Shown: piece after piece, positions 1 through 6,582 of the stretch
Layout of the letters: the number at the start of each line of letters is the position of its first letter
Position numbering within the stretch: the stretch's first letter is position 1
IMG/VR virus record: IMGVR_UViG_3300037502_001148
Location: 1 to 36,883 of that record
DNA from: a virus
Length of the DNA stretch: 36,883 nucleotides
Direction: 5' to 3' (one strand)
Notes under the pieces: model-generated
Seen by the model: the letters and a program-made list of their open reading frames with translations, nothing else
Told to the model about the DNA's origin: nothing
Database searches by the model: none
Translations under genes and position numbers: made by a program

Positions 1-72
1 CTATCCCCTTTTCATTGTCAGAAAAATCAGCATCAGCAGTACGGCAGCGAGTTCCGCGAGTGTCGGCATCAT
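1..72 (-). CDS. 23-aa single-pass membrane peptide (left variant)
   Basis: The reading frame runs ATG ATG CCG ... AAA AGG GGA TAG on the minus strand. It encodes a short polar start (MMPTLAE), a hydrophobic stretch (LAAVLLMLIFL) long enough for one membrane segment, and a basic end (TMKRG). Its ATG overlaps the nrdH stop as ATGA, so it is probably translationally coupled. The second copy at 36670-36741 differs at five positions, all synonymous (TAG/TAA, GGA/GGG, ACA/ACG, ATT/ATA, GCG/GCA), which suggests a selected protein. No family is recognised. A holin-like, signalling or membrane-anchoring role would be a guess. Confidence 0.65.
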   Translation of the reverse strand: MMPTLAELAAVLLMLIFLTMKRG

Positions 73-214
73 AACGCTAACCAGTTAAGCTTATCCGGCT
101 GAAATCCCGATGCAATGACTTCCCCATTCAGCACCACGATCGGCATTGATTTATATCCGGTATCGATTGCTTCTTGCATATAGGCATCATCCTCGTCCAC
201 ATTCCGCTCCTCAT
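1..214. repeat. Terminal direct repeat, left copy (partner 36670-36883)
   Basis: Position n here aligns without gaps to position n+36669. Positions 88-214 are identical to 36757-36883, exactly 127 nt. Positions 1-87 differ from 36670-36756 at eight sites (1, 4, 16, 25, 55, 73, 83, 87). An exact odd-length match at the contig end, preceded by a diverged stretch, is what an assembler leaves when a circular path re-enters itself at a 127-mer while a variant strain supplies the other entry. A true duplicated locus is possible but less likely, because the gene order is continuous across the join. Confidence 0.9.
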
Positions 215-404
215 AGGTCACGCCCATGTTTTGCATGTGCAGTTTGGTAAAACGGCATTGCGCGCAGTTGTTTTTCGTGTAGATGATAGTGCCGCGACTG
301 TTCTTCTCTTTTTCGGATTTGATAGCGTCCAGTTCATCCATCAGTTCATAAGCCCTTCCCAATGCGCCTGTTGGATTTCCGTCTGCCCATGTTCTCGGTT
401 TCAT
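69..404 (-). CDS. nrdH: NrdH-like glutaredoxin
   Basis: This 111-aa protein ends in a thioredoxin-fold glutaredoxin domain. The redox motif is C47-A-Q-C50, the cis-proline is P88 in SMPIV, and the C-terminal part carries a GF-x-PDKL motif typical of NrdH. NrdH proteins pass electrons to class Ib ribonucleotide reductase, so the phage copy would support dNTP supply. About 37 N-terminal residues (W6, ALGRAYELMDELD) precede the fold and are unusual for NrdH, which is normally about 75 aa. GGAGG lies 7 nt before the ATG, which overlaps the upstream stop as ATGA. The right-hand variant ends one codon earlier (KLNGLA versus KLNWLAL). Confidence 0.85.
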   Translation of the reverse strand: MKPRTWADGNPTGALGRAYELMDELDAIKSEKEKNSRGTIIYTKNNCAQCRFTKLHMQNMGVTYEERNVDEDDAYMQEAIDTGYKSMPIVVLNGEVIASGFQPDKLNWLAL

Positions 405-697
405 TTCGCTTCCTCCATTTCCAATAATGTCAGCACCGCATATCCGGCAAGGTCAATCAGCGTATCTCGCAACGTTTCATCCTTGACCATCCGTTCCGCT
501 TCCGATTTCCCTGCCAGACTGATTAGGCGGTTCGTTTTGTCGCTAATTCGCGTGACTGCTGAGATGATGCCTAGTTTTTGGTACGTTTCTGAAAAACTGT
601 CGCCATAATCCGCGTTTTTTTCCTGGTACGTTTGATTCAATTGCTTACAAATTGCCAAGTGCGTTGCAGCTTTGTCGTTTATTATATTTTCCGTCAT
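401..697 (-). CDS. DUF1599 / nucleotide-modification-associated-type protein
   Basis: The 98-aa product begins MTENIINDKAATH and contains the pattern YQEKNADYGDSF ... DKTNRLISL ... DTLIDLAGYAVL. I recognise this as the DUF1599 (Nmad1) family, a helical domain common in phage nucleotide-metabolism neighbourhoods. Its biochemical role is not settled. The start is the ATG at 697, with GGGAG 8 nt upstream and a TGATG overlap with the preceding 37-aa gene. The same frame runs open far upstream into the Myb/SANT gene. I treat that as a fusion caused by a nearby single-base indel, so the 354-codon frame is not proposed as one protein. Its neighbour nrdH also belongs to nucleotide metabolism. Confidence 0.7.
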   Translation of the reverse strand: MTENIINDKAATHLAICKQLNQTYQEKNADYGDSFSETYQKLGIISAVTRISDKTNRLISLAGKSEAERMVKDETLRDTLIDLAGYAVLTLLEMEEAK

Positions 698-810
698 CAC
701 AACCACTCCCATGTCTTGATGTTCTCCGCTTTCGTGTACGCCATCGCTTCCTTCAGACTTGGAAACACGCCAATAATCTTGTTCCTTGTCGTATCTTTGA
801 CCACGATCAA
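697..810 (-). CDS. 37-aa phage protein, TTG start
   Basis: Reading from TTG at 810 gives a compact peptide: IVVKDTTRNKIIGVF, then SLKEAMAYTK, ending NIKTWEWL. This looks like two beta strands followed by a helix and a conserved-looking Trp pair. An AAAGGGG Shine-Dalgarno sits 8 nt before the TTG. The stop codon TGA overlaps the ATG of the DUF1599 gene (TGATG), so coupling is likely. The other open frame over the same bases gives low-complexity charged sequence, which argues that this frame is the coding one. No function can be assigned. Confidence 0.55.
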   Translation of the reverse strand: MIVVKDTTRNKIIGVFPSLKEAMAYTKAENIKTWEWL

Positions 811-1465
811 ATTCCCCACCCCTTTTTAGTAATATGACCCTTGCTTCCACAGCTGCCCGCGTTCGTTTGATTTCAATGCCGATTTTTTCCGCGCTCATCC
901 GATTGTAGTGCTGGACGATGTAGTCATCCTCTTCTTTTGTCCATGGCTTTCTTGGCCTTGCTGGTATGCCGTACCGTTCCCGCAATTTCGCTTTTCTCCG
1001 CGTGACCGCTTTTTCCGTCACGATTTTGCCAAAACGTTCGGCAAGTTTGGCGGTCAGTTCTTTTGTTGGCATGTCGATGTTCGTTTTGACAAATGCTTCT
1101 TCTGCTGATGACCACGCATCCGGCGGTAGGCGTTTCCTTGATTCGGCACGTTTTACCGCTTCTTGTTCGGCAGCAATCCGTTTCCGTTCACGTTCTTCAG
1201 CAAGTGCCACCTTCTTTATTTCCAGTTGCATGTGCTTCTTTTCCTTGGTTTGGCGCATCTTTTCTTCGATGGCTTCCAGTTGTTCGTCTTCCGTCCGGAT
1301 GTATTCACCTTCGCGCATCACGCGGATTGCTTCAGAGTGTTTGATGCGTTCGTTTTGCCGTCCGTCGATATTGCTCACGCGTTCATTTACCGCACGACTG
1401 CATTCTGCGTGACTGCCTGTTGCGTATAGCTTGCCTGTTTCGATGCCGACTGCTTTCCAGTTCAT
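807..1465 (-). CDS. Myb/SANT-like DNA-binding protein, 3' end probably frameshifted
   Basis: About 219 aa. The N-terminal 50 residues contain a GIETGKLYATGSHAECSRAV segment. A charged coiled coil follows (about 55-110). Two Trp-led SANT/Myb-like helical repeats come next: WSSAEEAFVKTNIDM ... (about 117-160) and PWTKEEDDYIVQHYNRMSAE ... (about 174-213). Such proteins occur in Gram-positive phage early regions and are presumed DNA-binding regulators. As given, the frame lacks a stop and runs into the DUF1599 gene. One extra base in the A5G4TG4 tract (about 814-827) would end it at a TGA (809-807) overlapping the next gene's TTG. The start has GGGAGGG 5 nt upstream of its ATG. Confidence 0.6.
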
Positions 1466-1466
1466 G

Positions 1467-1811
1467 TTATCCCTCCCTGATTGCCAGTAACCACTCGCGC
1501 CCGCGCTTGTAAATCTCGCTATACTTCAAACCGTTGCTAATCGTGCCTGACTGCTTTTTCTCGTGTTCGTGAACTCTTATATCAGCAAGCGCTTTGTCTA
1601 GCTTAGATTGCACTTTTAAGCCCTTTAGAGCGATTCTGTATATCTTCTGCAATTCCTCTTTGTTCATATCCTTGAATGGGATGATTTCCATCCGTTTCAT
1701 AAACGCGTTATCTTCTGCAAGCGTGTCCAGCGAGTGGACGGCAGTTTCCCGCCCGAATTCTTTCCCGCTGACGATATCGAACGATTGCGCTTCTTTGAGT
1801 GATTTAGTCAT
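1467..1811 (-). CDS. Hypothetical phage protein, 114 aa
   Basis: I do not recognise a family. The protein is mostly predicted helix with a charged central part (NKEELQKIYRIALKGLKVQ) and a basic, aromatic C-terminus (YKRGREWLLAIREG). The ATG overlaps the end of the preceding gene by 8 nt and has AGAGG 6 nt upstream. The TAA stop lies one base before the next ATG, so it sits in a tight translationally coupled run. Position between replication genes and nrdH suggests an accessory early function. Confidence 0.7.
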   Translation of the reverse strand: MTKSLKEAQSFDIVSGKEFGRETAVHSLDTLAEDNAFMKRMEIIPFKDMNKEELQKIYRIALKGLKVQSKLDKALADIRVHEHEKKQSGTISNGLKYSEIYKRGREWLLAIREG

Positions 1812-2247
1812 TGGACACCTCTTCTTTCTGAAATCCTGTGGTGTCCATTTCCGCTATTTCTGATTCGGTGAAGATGGTTTGGTAGACTAGGCCCCAATGA
1901 TCCGTGTTGCCGGTGTAATATTTATCATATTCTCTATGATAGAGCAGATATCCACATTCACTTTTTCTCAGCATCGGAGAAACGCTCAGCAACCGATACC
2001 GCTTCTCTTCCTCACGTTCTGCGAGTGGGGTTTTGGCTAGTTTTACGGATAAATCTAGCAATTCTGTTTTATCTTTATGTGATAGAGTTATGTAGCTCAC
2101 GTTGTTCGGATCGATCACATGAGTGTCGGTTTTGTCGATTATTATTAATTTGCACGCTCCGTTATCCAATATCCGCACTTCATACTTATTTTCAAAAAAC
2201 GTGTACCCCAACTTCTCAACCTCTCGCTTAAACTCACTGTATCTCAT
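1804..2247 (-). CDS. Hypothetical phage protein, 147 aa
   Basis: Two parts are visible. An N-terminal half (about 1-60) alternates beta-like segments such as YEVRILDNGACKLIIID. The C-terminal half contains KLAKTPLAEREEEKRYRL, a pattern I associate with small early proteins of Gram-positive siphophages but cannot name. The start overlaps the previous stop as ATGA and uses the purine-rich sequence GAGGAGGAAGCGGA, which is repeated at neighbouring gene junctions. The function is unknown. Confidence 0.7.
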   Translation of the reverse strand: MRYSEFKREVEKLGYTFFENKYEVRILDNGACKLIIIDKTDTHVIDPNNVSYITLSHKDKTELLDLSVKLAKTPLAEREEEKRYRLLSVSPMLRKSECGYLLYHREYDKYYTGNTDHWGLVYQTIFTESEIAEMDTTGFQKEEVSND

Positions 2248-2447
2248 TCCGCTTCCTCCTCAATAAACCTGAAACTATCAATTTGCGCTGATGCAATACA
2301 ATCGCCTTTCCCGACTTCAATAAATAACGGATAGCCGGTTTTTGAATATTCGAACAACTGAATCACTGCGTTTTCGGCATCTTCTCCGATTATTGTCCTC
2401 ATGCTGTCGTCCACGTACCAAATTTTTAACTCTTTGACTTTGTTCAT
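2244..2447 (-). CDS. Hypothetical phage protein, 67 aa
   Basis: The start at 2447 (MNKVKELKIWYVDD) is chosen over an upstream in-frame option because GGAGGAGGAAGCGGA directly precedes it and because an upstream short gene ends there with an ATGA overlap. The product is predicted beta-rich and ends in the acidic tail IEEEAE. Its last codons form the Shine-Dalgarno of the next gene. No family is recognised. Confidence 0.65.
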   Translation of the reverse strand: MNKVKELKIWYVDDSMRTIIGEDAENAVIQLFEYSKTGYPLFIEVGKGDCIASAQIDSFRFIEEEAE

Positions 2448-2506
2448 TCCGCTTCCTCCTCCGGCTTCATTTCGCGCCATGCGTACCCTGTGTAGATCAA
2501 TTTCAT
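2444..2506 (-). CDS. 20-aa peptide or gene remnant
   Basis: A 21-codon frame begins ATG AAA TTG ATC and ends ATG AAG CCG GAG GAG GAA GCG GAA TGA. GAGGAT sits 5 nt before the ATG and the stop overlaps the next start as ATGA. The peptide is KLIYTGYAWREM followed by KPEEEAE. The gene-end cassette is nearly the same as that of the following gene. It may be the surviving ends of a longer gene collapsed by recombination between such cassettes, or simply a coupling leader. Confidence 0.4.
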   Translation of the reverse strand: MKLIYTGYAWREMKPEEEAE

Positions 2507-2509
2507 GCG

Positions 2510-2743
2510 TTATCCTCGCTTTCTCGTTAAACATCCGACAGCATGGTCCAGATACATTGTGATGTCTTCACCCTTAGCGAGTGGTCCACCTGCACCAATT
2601 AACGGCCCTTTGAAAGTTGTGAACGACCACCCAACAGCATCAGCTTCAAATAACCCAACCAACTTCTTGCCTTTGTAGATTTCCCAATGCGTTTCATCAA
2701 TCTGCACGATCGGTTCATCAAACAAATTGATTTGCTCAAGCAT
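2510..2743 (-). CDS. Hypothetical phage protein, 77 aa
   Basis: The ATG at 2743 (MLEQINLFDEPIVQIDE) is preferred because GGAGG lies 9 nt upstream, within the last codons of the DUF1064 gene. The product mixes beta-like and Gly-rich segments (GPLIGAGGPLAKGEDITMYLDHAVG) and ends in a basic tail. It has no recognisable motif. It ends four bases before the following 20-aa frame. Confidence 0.65.
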   Translation of the reverse strand: MLEQINLFDEPIVQIDETHWEIYKGKKLVGLFEADAVGWSFTTFKGPLIGAGGPLAKGEDITMYLDHAVGCLTRKRG

Positions 2744-2744
2744 G

Positions 2745-3116
2745 CTAATTGACCTCCACGAATGTTTTTGTTCGTCTGTCCCACGCAATGATTACAAGCG
2801 GAATTTGATAGCGGAACATGAACATTTTGCATCTCATTACAAAATCTCGCGTCTTCATCCCTTTAGTGTCCACTACCTCAACATGGCCGTCCGCGTATAT
2901 GACTTCAAAATCAGGCGTATACTTGATTGCTCTAACCGTCTTGCCTGTTTTCGGATGCGGAAACTTATCAAGAAGCGTGTAGCTTTTTTTCATTTCAAAT
3001 GATTCGACAACTCCTTCGTTCATCAAGTCGAGCAAATGCTTGTAATATCTGCCCTCTAATTTGCTGTCAAAAATGTGTCCGTCTATCTCAACTTTTTTCG
3101 CTCCGTATTTATTCAT
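2745..3116 (-). CDS. DUF1064 family PD-(D/E)XK-type nuclease
   Basis: The 123-aa protein begins with the family hallmark NKYGAKKVEIDGHIFDSKLEG. It then shows the core of a restriction-endonuclease fold: E21, the PDF motif (D69) and VEVVDTKG (D83, K85), followed by a helix (RDFVMRCKMF). DUF1064 proteins are phage PD-(D/E)XK enzymes, thought to act on branched or recombining DNA. That role is inferred from family context and is not visible in the sequence. The start overlaps the previous gene by 8 nt, with AGAGG upstream. Confidence 0.8.
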   Translation of the reverse strand: MNKYGAKKVEIDGHIFDSKLEGRYYKHLLDLMNEGVVESFEMKKSYTLLDKFPHPKTGKTVRAIKYTPDFEVIYADGHVEVVDTKGMKTRDFVMRCKMFMFRYQIPLVIIAWDRRTKTFVEVN

Positions 3117-3717
3117 TCAGCACCTCTAAGGCTTCCTGGTACTTTTCAAGCATGCTTCCGATCAGTTCCCACTTATTTATATATTTGTTGTATTTTGAAT
3201 TTCCGCCAATCGTTATGTTTAACGTTGTCGCAAGTGCTGCTTTCGAAGGTATTAAATAAACAGTTTCTACTTGACCGTCTTCTCCTAACCCGTAACACAG
3301 GTATAAGTCACAACTTGCATATTTTTTTCCGGTTCCGAATGTATATGAAGGACAACCGAAGTGATTGTGGCGCTTCCCGACTTTTACGTCTATTTTTAAA
3401 ACGTCGTCAACCAACAAATCGAATGGATAATTTTGCGCCATCTGTTTAATATCGAGATCAACGTCATACACTTTTTGGATATCGCGCTCAGCTATAAACT
3501 CGTATTTCTTACCGGATGACGTCTCGCTTTTTTTCGTTTCCAAACCCAATTTATCTGCCCAACCATAAAAACCAACTTTGCTTTTAGATATGATGCACGG
3601 TAATCCATTCCCGACAACAGAAACCATTTCTGAACGTGTTGGCATTCTATCTAAATTCAAAGCGCTGATAACTGAGTAGATTTCTGTTTTTATAGATTCA
3701 TCTGTCCATTTCGTCAT
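3109..3717 (-). CDS. Putative PD-(D/E)XK-like endonuclease, 202 aa
   Basis: The C-terminal half contains FDLLVDD ... KIDVKVGK (D100, D110, K112), which matches the D-x(n)-(D/E)xK signature of restriction-like nucleases. It is followed by a basic, aromatic stretch (KRHNHFGCPSYTFGTGKK). The N-terminal 75 residues carry MPTRSEMVSVVGNGLP and YGWADKLGL, resembling a small DNA-recognition domain seen in phage-borne nucleases. It could be a free-standing homing-type enzyme or a recombination nuclease. GGAGG precedes the ATG. It sits between ssb and the DUF1064 gene. Confidence 0.5.
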   Translation of the reverse strand: MTKWTDESIKTEIYSVISALNLDRMPTRSEMVSVVGNGLPCIISKSKVGFYGWADKLGLETKKSETSSGKKYEFIAERDIQKVYDVDLDIKQMAQNYPFDLLVDDVLKIDVKVGKRHNHFGCPSYTFGTGKKYASCDLYLCYGLGEDGQVETVYLIPSKAALATTLNITIGGNSKYNKYINKWELIGSMLEKYQEALEVLNE

Positions 3718-3728
3718 CTATATTCCTC

Positions 3729-4217
3729 CTAAAAAGGCAAATCCCCCGGATCAATATCGTATGTGTTACCGTTACTAGTGAACGGATCTCGCGTGTTGTT
3801 AAAATCGTTGTAAACGTCTTGCTTCGTCTTCGTGTTATCGAATCTGCTCTGCTCATTGTTCGATAGATTTTTTCTTGGCGCTTGTTGCGCGTTGTCAGAT
3901 TTTTTCTCCAGAAGCGCGAAGTTATCAGCGACTACTTCGGTCACATATACGCGGTTTCCGTCTTTGCCTTCATAATTCCGTGTTTGGATTCTGCCAGTGA
4001 TGCCAACCAATGAGCCTTTGTGCGTGAAGTTTGCGAAGTTCTCAGCGTTCTTTCTCCAAATTACACAGTTGATGAAGTCGGCTTCACGTTCGCCGCTCGC
4101 GCTCTTGAATGGACGATTGACCGCCAGTGAAAAGCTTGCTGTTGCCGTGCCGTCTGATGTGTATCTCAAATCTGCGTCTTTCGTTAAGCGTCCTACTAAA
4201 GTAACGTTATTAATCAT
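3729..4217 (-). CDS. ssb: Single-stranded DNA-binding protein
   Basis: The 162-aa product starts [20 protein letters not shown] and continues with the OB-fold pattern of bacterial SSB (residues about 1-108: FSLAVNR ... [18 protein letters not shown] ... [27 protein letters not shown], cited here in parts). A low-complexity Asn/Asp-rich linker and the acidic DLPF tip follow, which in SSBs recruits partner proteins. It coats single-stranded DNA during replication and recombination, consistent with the helicase and annealing genes next to it. Confidence 0.95.
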   Translation of the reverse strand: MINNVTLVGRLTKDADLRYTSDGTATASFSLAVNRPFKSASGEREADFINCVIWRKNAENFANFTHKGSLVGITGRIQTRNYEGKDGNRVYVTEVVADNFALLEKKSDNAQQAPRKNLSNNEQSRFDNTKTKQDVYNDFNNTRDPFTSNGNTYDIDPGDLPF

Positions 4218-4223
4218 GATGTT

Positions 4224-4535
4224 TTATCCCCTTGTTAGTTTTATTTCGTGAGCCGAGTCCGACTCAACGAGTGTATCCCTTATGAATTTGCAATTTATGT
4301 CCCAATCAGGCGGATAGTCCATCAGGTCTTCCGGCCAACTTTCGTCCAAAGCCTTCTGGATATACCGCTCCTTGCGTTTTTGGTATTCCGGTATTTGGTT
4401 GTATCTGTCGCCCACTTTATGCAGTAGGCGGATGTTTTGTTGGCAAATGATCGCATTGGCAAGTTGTGCTTCCGCTATCGGATTGCTCCGCAGTCGTCCG
4501 TAGGCCATCGCCCGGTTGTAGTCGTTGTAGTTCAT
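4224..4535 (-). CDS. Hypothetical replication-region protein, 103 aa
   Basis: The start is set at 4535 (MNYNDYNRAMAYGRLRS) because GGGGGTGAGCGG, formed by the last codons of the helicase gene, directly precedes it. The product is mostly helical and charged, with QKRKERYIQKALDE in the middle and PPDWDINCKFIRDTL towards the end. I cannot name a family. Its position between helicase and SSB genes hints at a replication accessory role. Confidence 0.65.
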   Translation of the reverse strand: MNYNDYNRAMAYGRLRSNPIAEAQLANAIICQQNIRLLHKVGDRYNQIPEYQKRKERYIQKALDESWPEDLMDYPPDWDINCKFIRDTLVESDSAHEIKLTRG

Positions 4536-4539
4536 CCGC

Positions 4540-5784
4540 TCACCCCCGGAATTGTTCGTCAAAGTGCATCTTCGGTTTATCAAAGATGAAATCGACAATG
4601 CCCGTGCTGCCTTCCCTATTTTTCGCAACGGTCAGTTGTGTAATGATTCGGCTCGGTGCGTTCGGGTCGGCTTTTTCGTGCAGGAACATAATCACGTTGC
4701 TGTCCTGTTCCACTGATCCGCTATCCCGTAAGTGGCTGAGTTGCGGTTGCTCCGTCTGCTTTACTTCCCGATTGAGTTGCGCTAAAGACAGTATTGGGAT
4801 GTTCAACTCATTCGTCAGCCGTTTCAGTTTGAGTGTAATTTCCGATACCCGCGCGGTAGTGTCTTTTCGCTTGTCCGATACGCCAACCAGTCCGATGTAG
4901 TCGATAATGGCGAGATAGTCCGGTTTTTCTCTTGCGCGCTTGCGGATCGTTCGGATGATGTCGTCCACGTCATACTTATTATCAAATATCCGCATATCCA
5001 CGCTGTCCATGTACTGGTACGCGCCTTCCAATTGCAGCTTCTCTTTTTCCGTCGTGCTATTCTTCGGCCGTTGCACCTGAATTGTCTTCAATCCGGTACG
5101 GCAACAGATGAACCGCTCCAACACGTCCATGCTGCCCATTTCAAGCGAGAAAAAATCGATCCGCACACCCTTGTTTCGCTCCATTGCCTTCATGGCAAAA
5201 TTTACGGCGAAAGCGGACTTCCCGACCGCGGGCCTTGCCGCCAACGTGAGCAACTTGCTTCCGCGCAACCCGCCATTAAACGCCAAATCCAATCGCGCGT
5301 ATGTTTTCAAACCTTCCGGTAGGTCTTTGTCAAAGCGGTCACGTAAAACGTCCGTGAGTGGCTTTATTTCGCCTGTGGACTCTTCCTCGTCCTCCTGAGC
5401 CTTCACGTCCATCAGATATTCAAGCATATCCAGATTTTCGCGGTTCGGCATACTGGTCAAATTTGCGGCCGCCGTGATGATTTTTTCGTTCAGGAAGGCT
5501 TCTTTCAGCGTTCGCGCTTCCTTTTCCAGATGGGCCGTTGTGATTGTTTCGTTCCGCATGGCCGCCAGTAACTCGATGTCGACTGGTGAATACGGATTGT
5601 GTTCCGCGATGATTTTCAGGATGTCGTAGTATTCGTCTATCTCGCCCTGGCATTCAGCGAACGCTTGCGCCACTTCCTTGTAGGCCGGATGTCCAAACCA
5701 ATTCGGGCTGAACTCGATGTCTTTTACTAACTGCGGTTTGTTCAGCAAGGTTGACAGCAGTTTCCGTTCGGCAATCTCCTTCAT
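4540..5784 (-). CDS. dnaB: Replicative DNA helicase, DnaB type
   Basis: The 414-aa protein has an N-terminal helical domain (about 1-110), a linker, and a RecA-like ATPase core. Visible motifs are Walker A (ARPAVGKS, 183-190), Walker B (YLAIIDYIGL), the LAQLNREVK segment with the following RDSGSVEQDSN, and the KNREGSTG region near the end that supplies the arginine finger. DnaB helicases unwind the fork as hexamers. The replisome organizer gene lies immediately upstream, the usual arrangement for a phage initiation module. GAGGTGG precedes the ATG. Confidence 0.93.
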   Translation of the reverse strand: MKEIAERKLLSTLLNKPQLVKDIEFSPNWFGHPAYKEVAQAFAECQGEIDEYYDILKIIAEHNPYSPVDIELLAAMRNETITTAHLEKEARTLKEAFLNEKIITAAANLTSMPNRENLDMLEYLMDVKAQEDEEESTGEIKPLTDVLRDRFDKDLPEGLKTYARLDLAFNGGLRGSKLLTLAARPAVGKSAFAVNFAMKAMERNKGVRIDFFSLEMGSMDVLERFICCRTGLKTIQVQRPKNSTTEKEKLQLEGAYQYMDSVDMRIFDNKYDVDDIIRTIRKRAREKPDYLAIIDYIGLVGVSDKRKDTTARVSEITLKLKRLTNELNIPILSLAQLNREVKQTEQPQLSHLRDSGSVEQDSNVIMFLHEKADPNAPSRIITQLTVAKNREGSTGIVDFIFDKPKMHFDEQFRG

Positions 5785-5801
5785 GTTTCCACCTCATTTC
5801 A

Positions 5802-6572
5802 TCAGAAATACTCAAATTTTTGTTCAAGCGGGTTGTCCGGCTTCTCTACTTCGTATTGATCGTTCCAACATTCGCCATTGAAGTAGGTTCCGCCTTGTTT
5901 GATGAACCTCGCTTCTATGCTTTCTTTTTTCAAGTGGCGTTTATAAGCAACGATGCCATCTTGTATCTGCTTATTTGTAGCCGTTCCCTTTTTGATGACT
6001 TCTTTGTATTTCTTGAGAGCCGCCTTCTTGCCTTCCTTGCGTGGATACAACGCCCATAGTTTTTCAAAGTCGCTATCCACCGATGCAGTCGGTGATGATG
6101 TATTATCTTTTTCTAGTTCTAGTTCTAGTTCTGTCGCGTTACTTTCCGTTACTGCTAACGTTACTGTAACGTTACTATTTGCTAATTTCTGTTGTTTTTC
6201 CCTGAAATTCGCCTGTCTGACGCGGTTTTGCTCCTGAATTTTTTCGAGTTTATCCTTCTGTTGGTACTCATCCCAATTCTTGATAAAAATGATGTCGTCG
6301 TAACGATCAATCATCCGGTATTTTTCCAACGTGATAAGCGCAAACCGTGTGAATTCAATCGTGAAATCGAAGTCGGCAGCTAAGTCTTCCTCGGTGTAGG
6401 GAACGCTGTCTGTGAAGAATAATGCGCCGCGCTGATTCGTTTCGCCCGCCCTTGCCAACAAGAACACCCAAAACAAGATGACGTTATTTCCGTCCGGCAA
6501 CTTTCGGATGCGTTTAATCTTTCGGTTGTCAGGAATCCCGACATCCAGTTTTATCCATTTGATATCTGCCAT
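5802..6572 (-). CDS. Replisome organizer / replication initiator
   Basis: The 256-aa product has the N-terminal domain of phage replisome organizers (MADIKWIKLDVGIPDNRKIK ... VILFWVFLLARAGETN, a winged-helix fold, about 1-120). A low-complexity middle (SNVTVTLAVTESNATELELE) is followed by a C-terminal domain (FEKLWALYPRKEGKKAAL ... FIKQGGTYFNGECW) found in DnaD-like/phage initiators. Such proteins bind the origin and load the helicase encoded next door. The DNA encoding the middle region is the repeat cluster I interpret as the origin. AGGAGGG precedes the ATG. Confidence 0.88.
   Translation of the reverse strand: MADIKWIKLDVGIPDNRKIKRIRKLPDGNNVILFWVFLLARAGETNQRGALFFTDSVPYTEEDLAADFDFTIEFTRFALITLEKYRMIDRYDDIIFIKNWDEYQQKDKLEKIQEQNRVRQANFREKQQKLANSNVTVTLAVTESNATELELELEKDNTSSPTASVDSDFEKLWALYPRKEGKKAALKKYKEVIKKGTATNKQIQDGIVAYKRHLKKESIEARFIKQGGTYFNGECWNDQYEVEKPDNPLEQKFEYF
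6108..6180. other. Iteron cluster, probable replication origin
   Basis: Four copies of GTTACT start at 6138, 6148, 6160 and 6171, spaced 10, 12 and 11 bp, so they lie on roughly the same face of the helix. Immediately left are three exact tandem TTCTAG hexamers (6111-6128) and a degenerate fourth (TTCTGT). Phages of this type often carry their origin inside the initiator gene, and the peptide encoded here is a low-complexity linker that tolerates such a constraint. The origin role is inferred. Confidence 0.6.
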
Positions 6573-6582
6573 CTTCGCCCTC

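Noticed and set aside
401-1465. A single 354-aa SANT-DUF1599 fusion protein
   Set aside because: The joining segment is better read in another frame as a 37-aa gene, and both gene starts inside have their own sites. Kept only as an alternative.
6111-6128. CRISPR or microsatellite-type array
   Set aside because: Only three exact 6-bp tandem units (a fourth is degenerate), no spacers; better explained as part of the origin.
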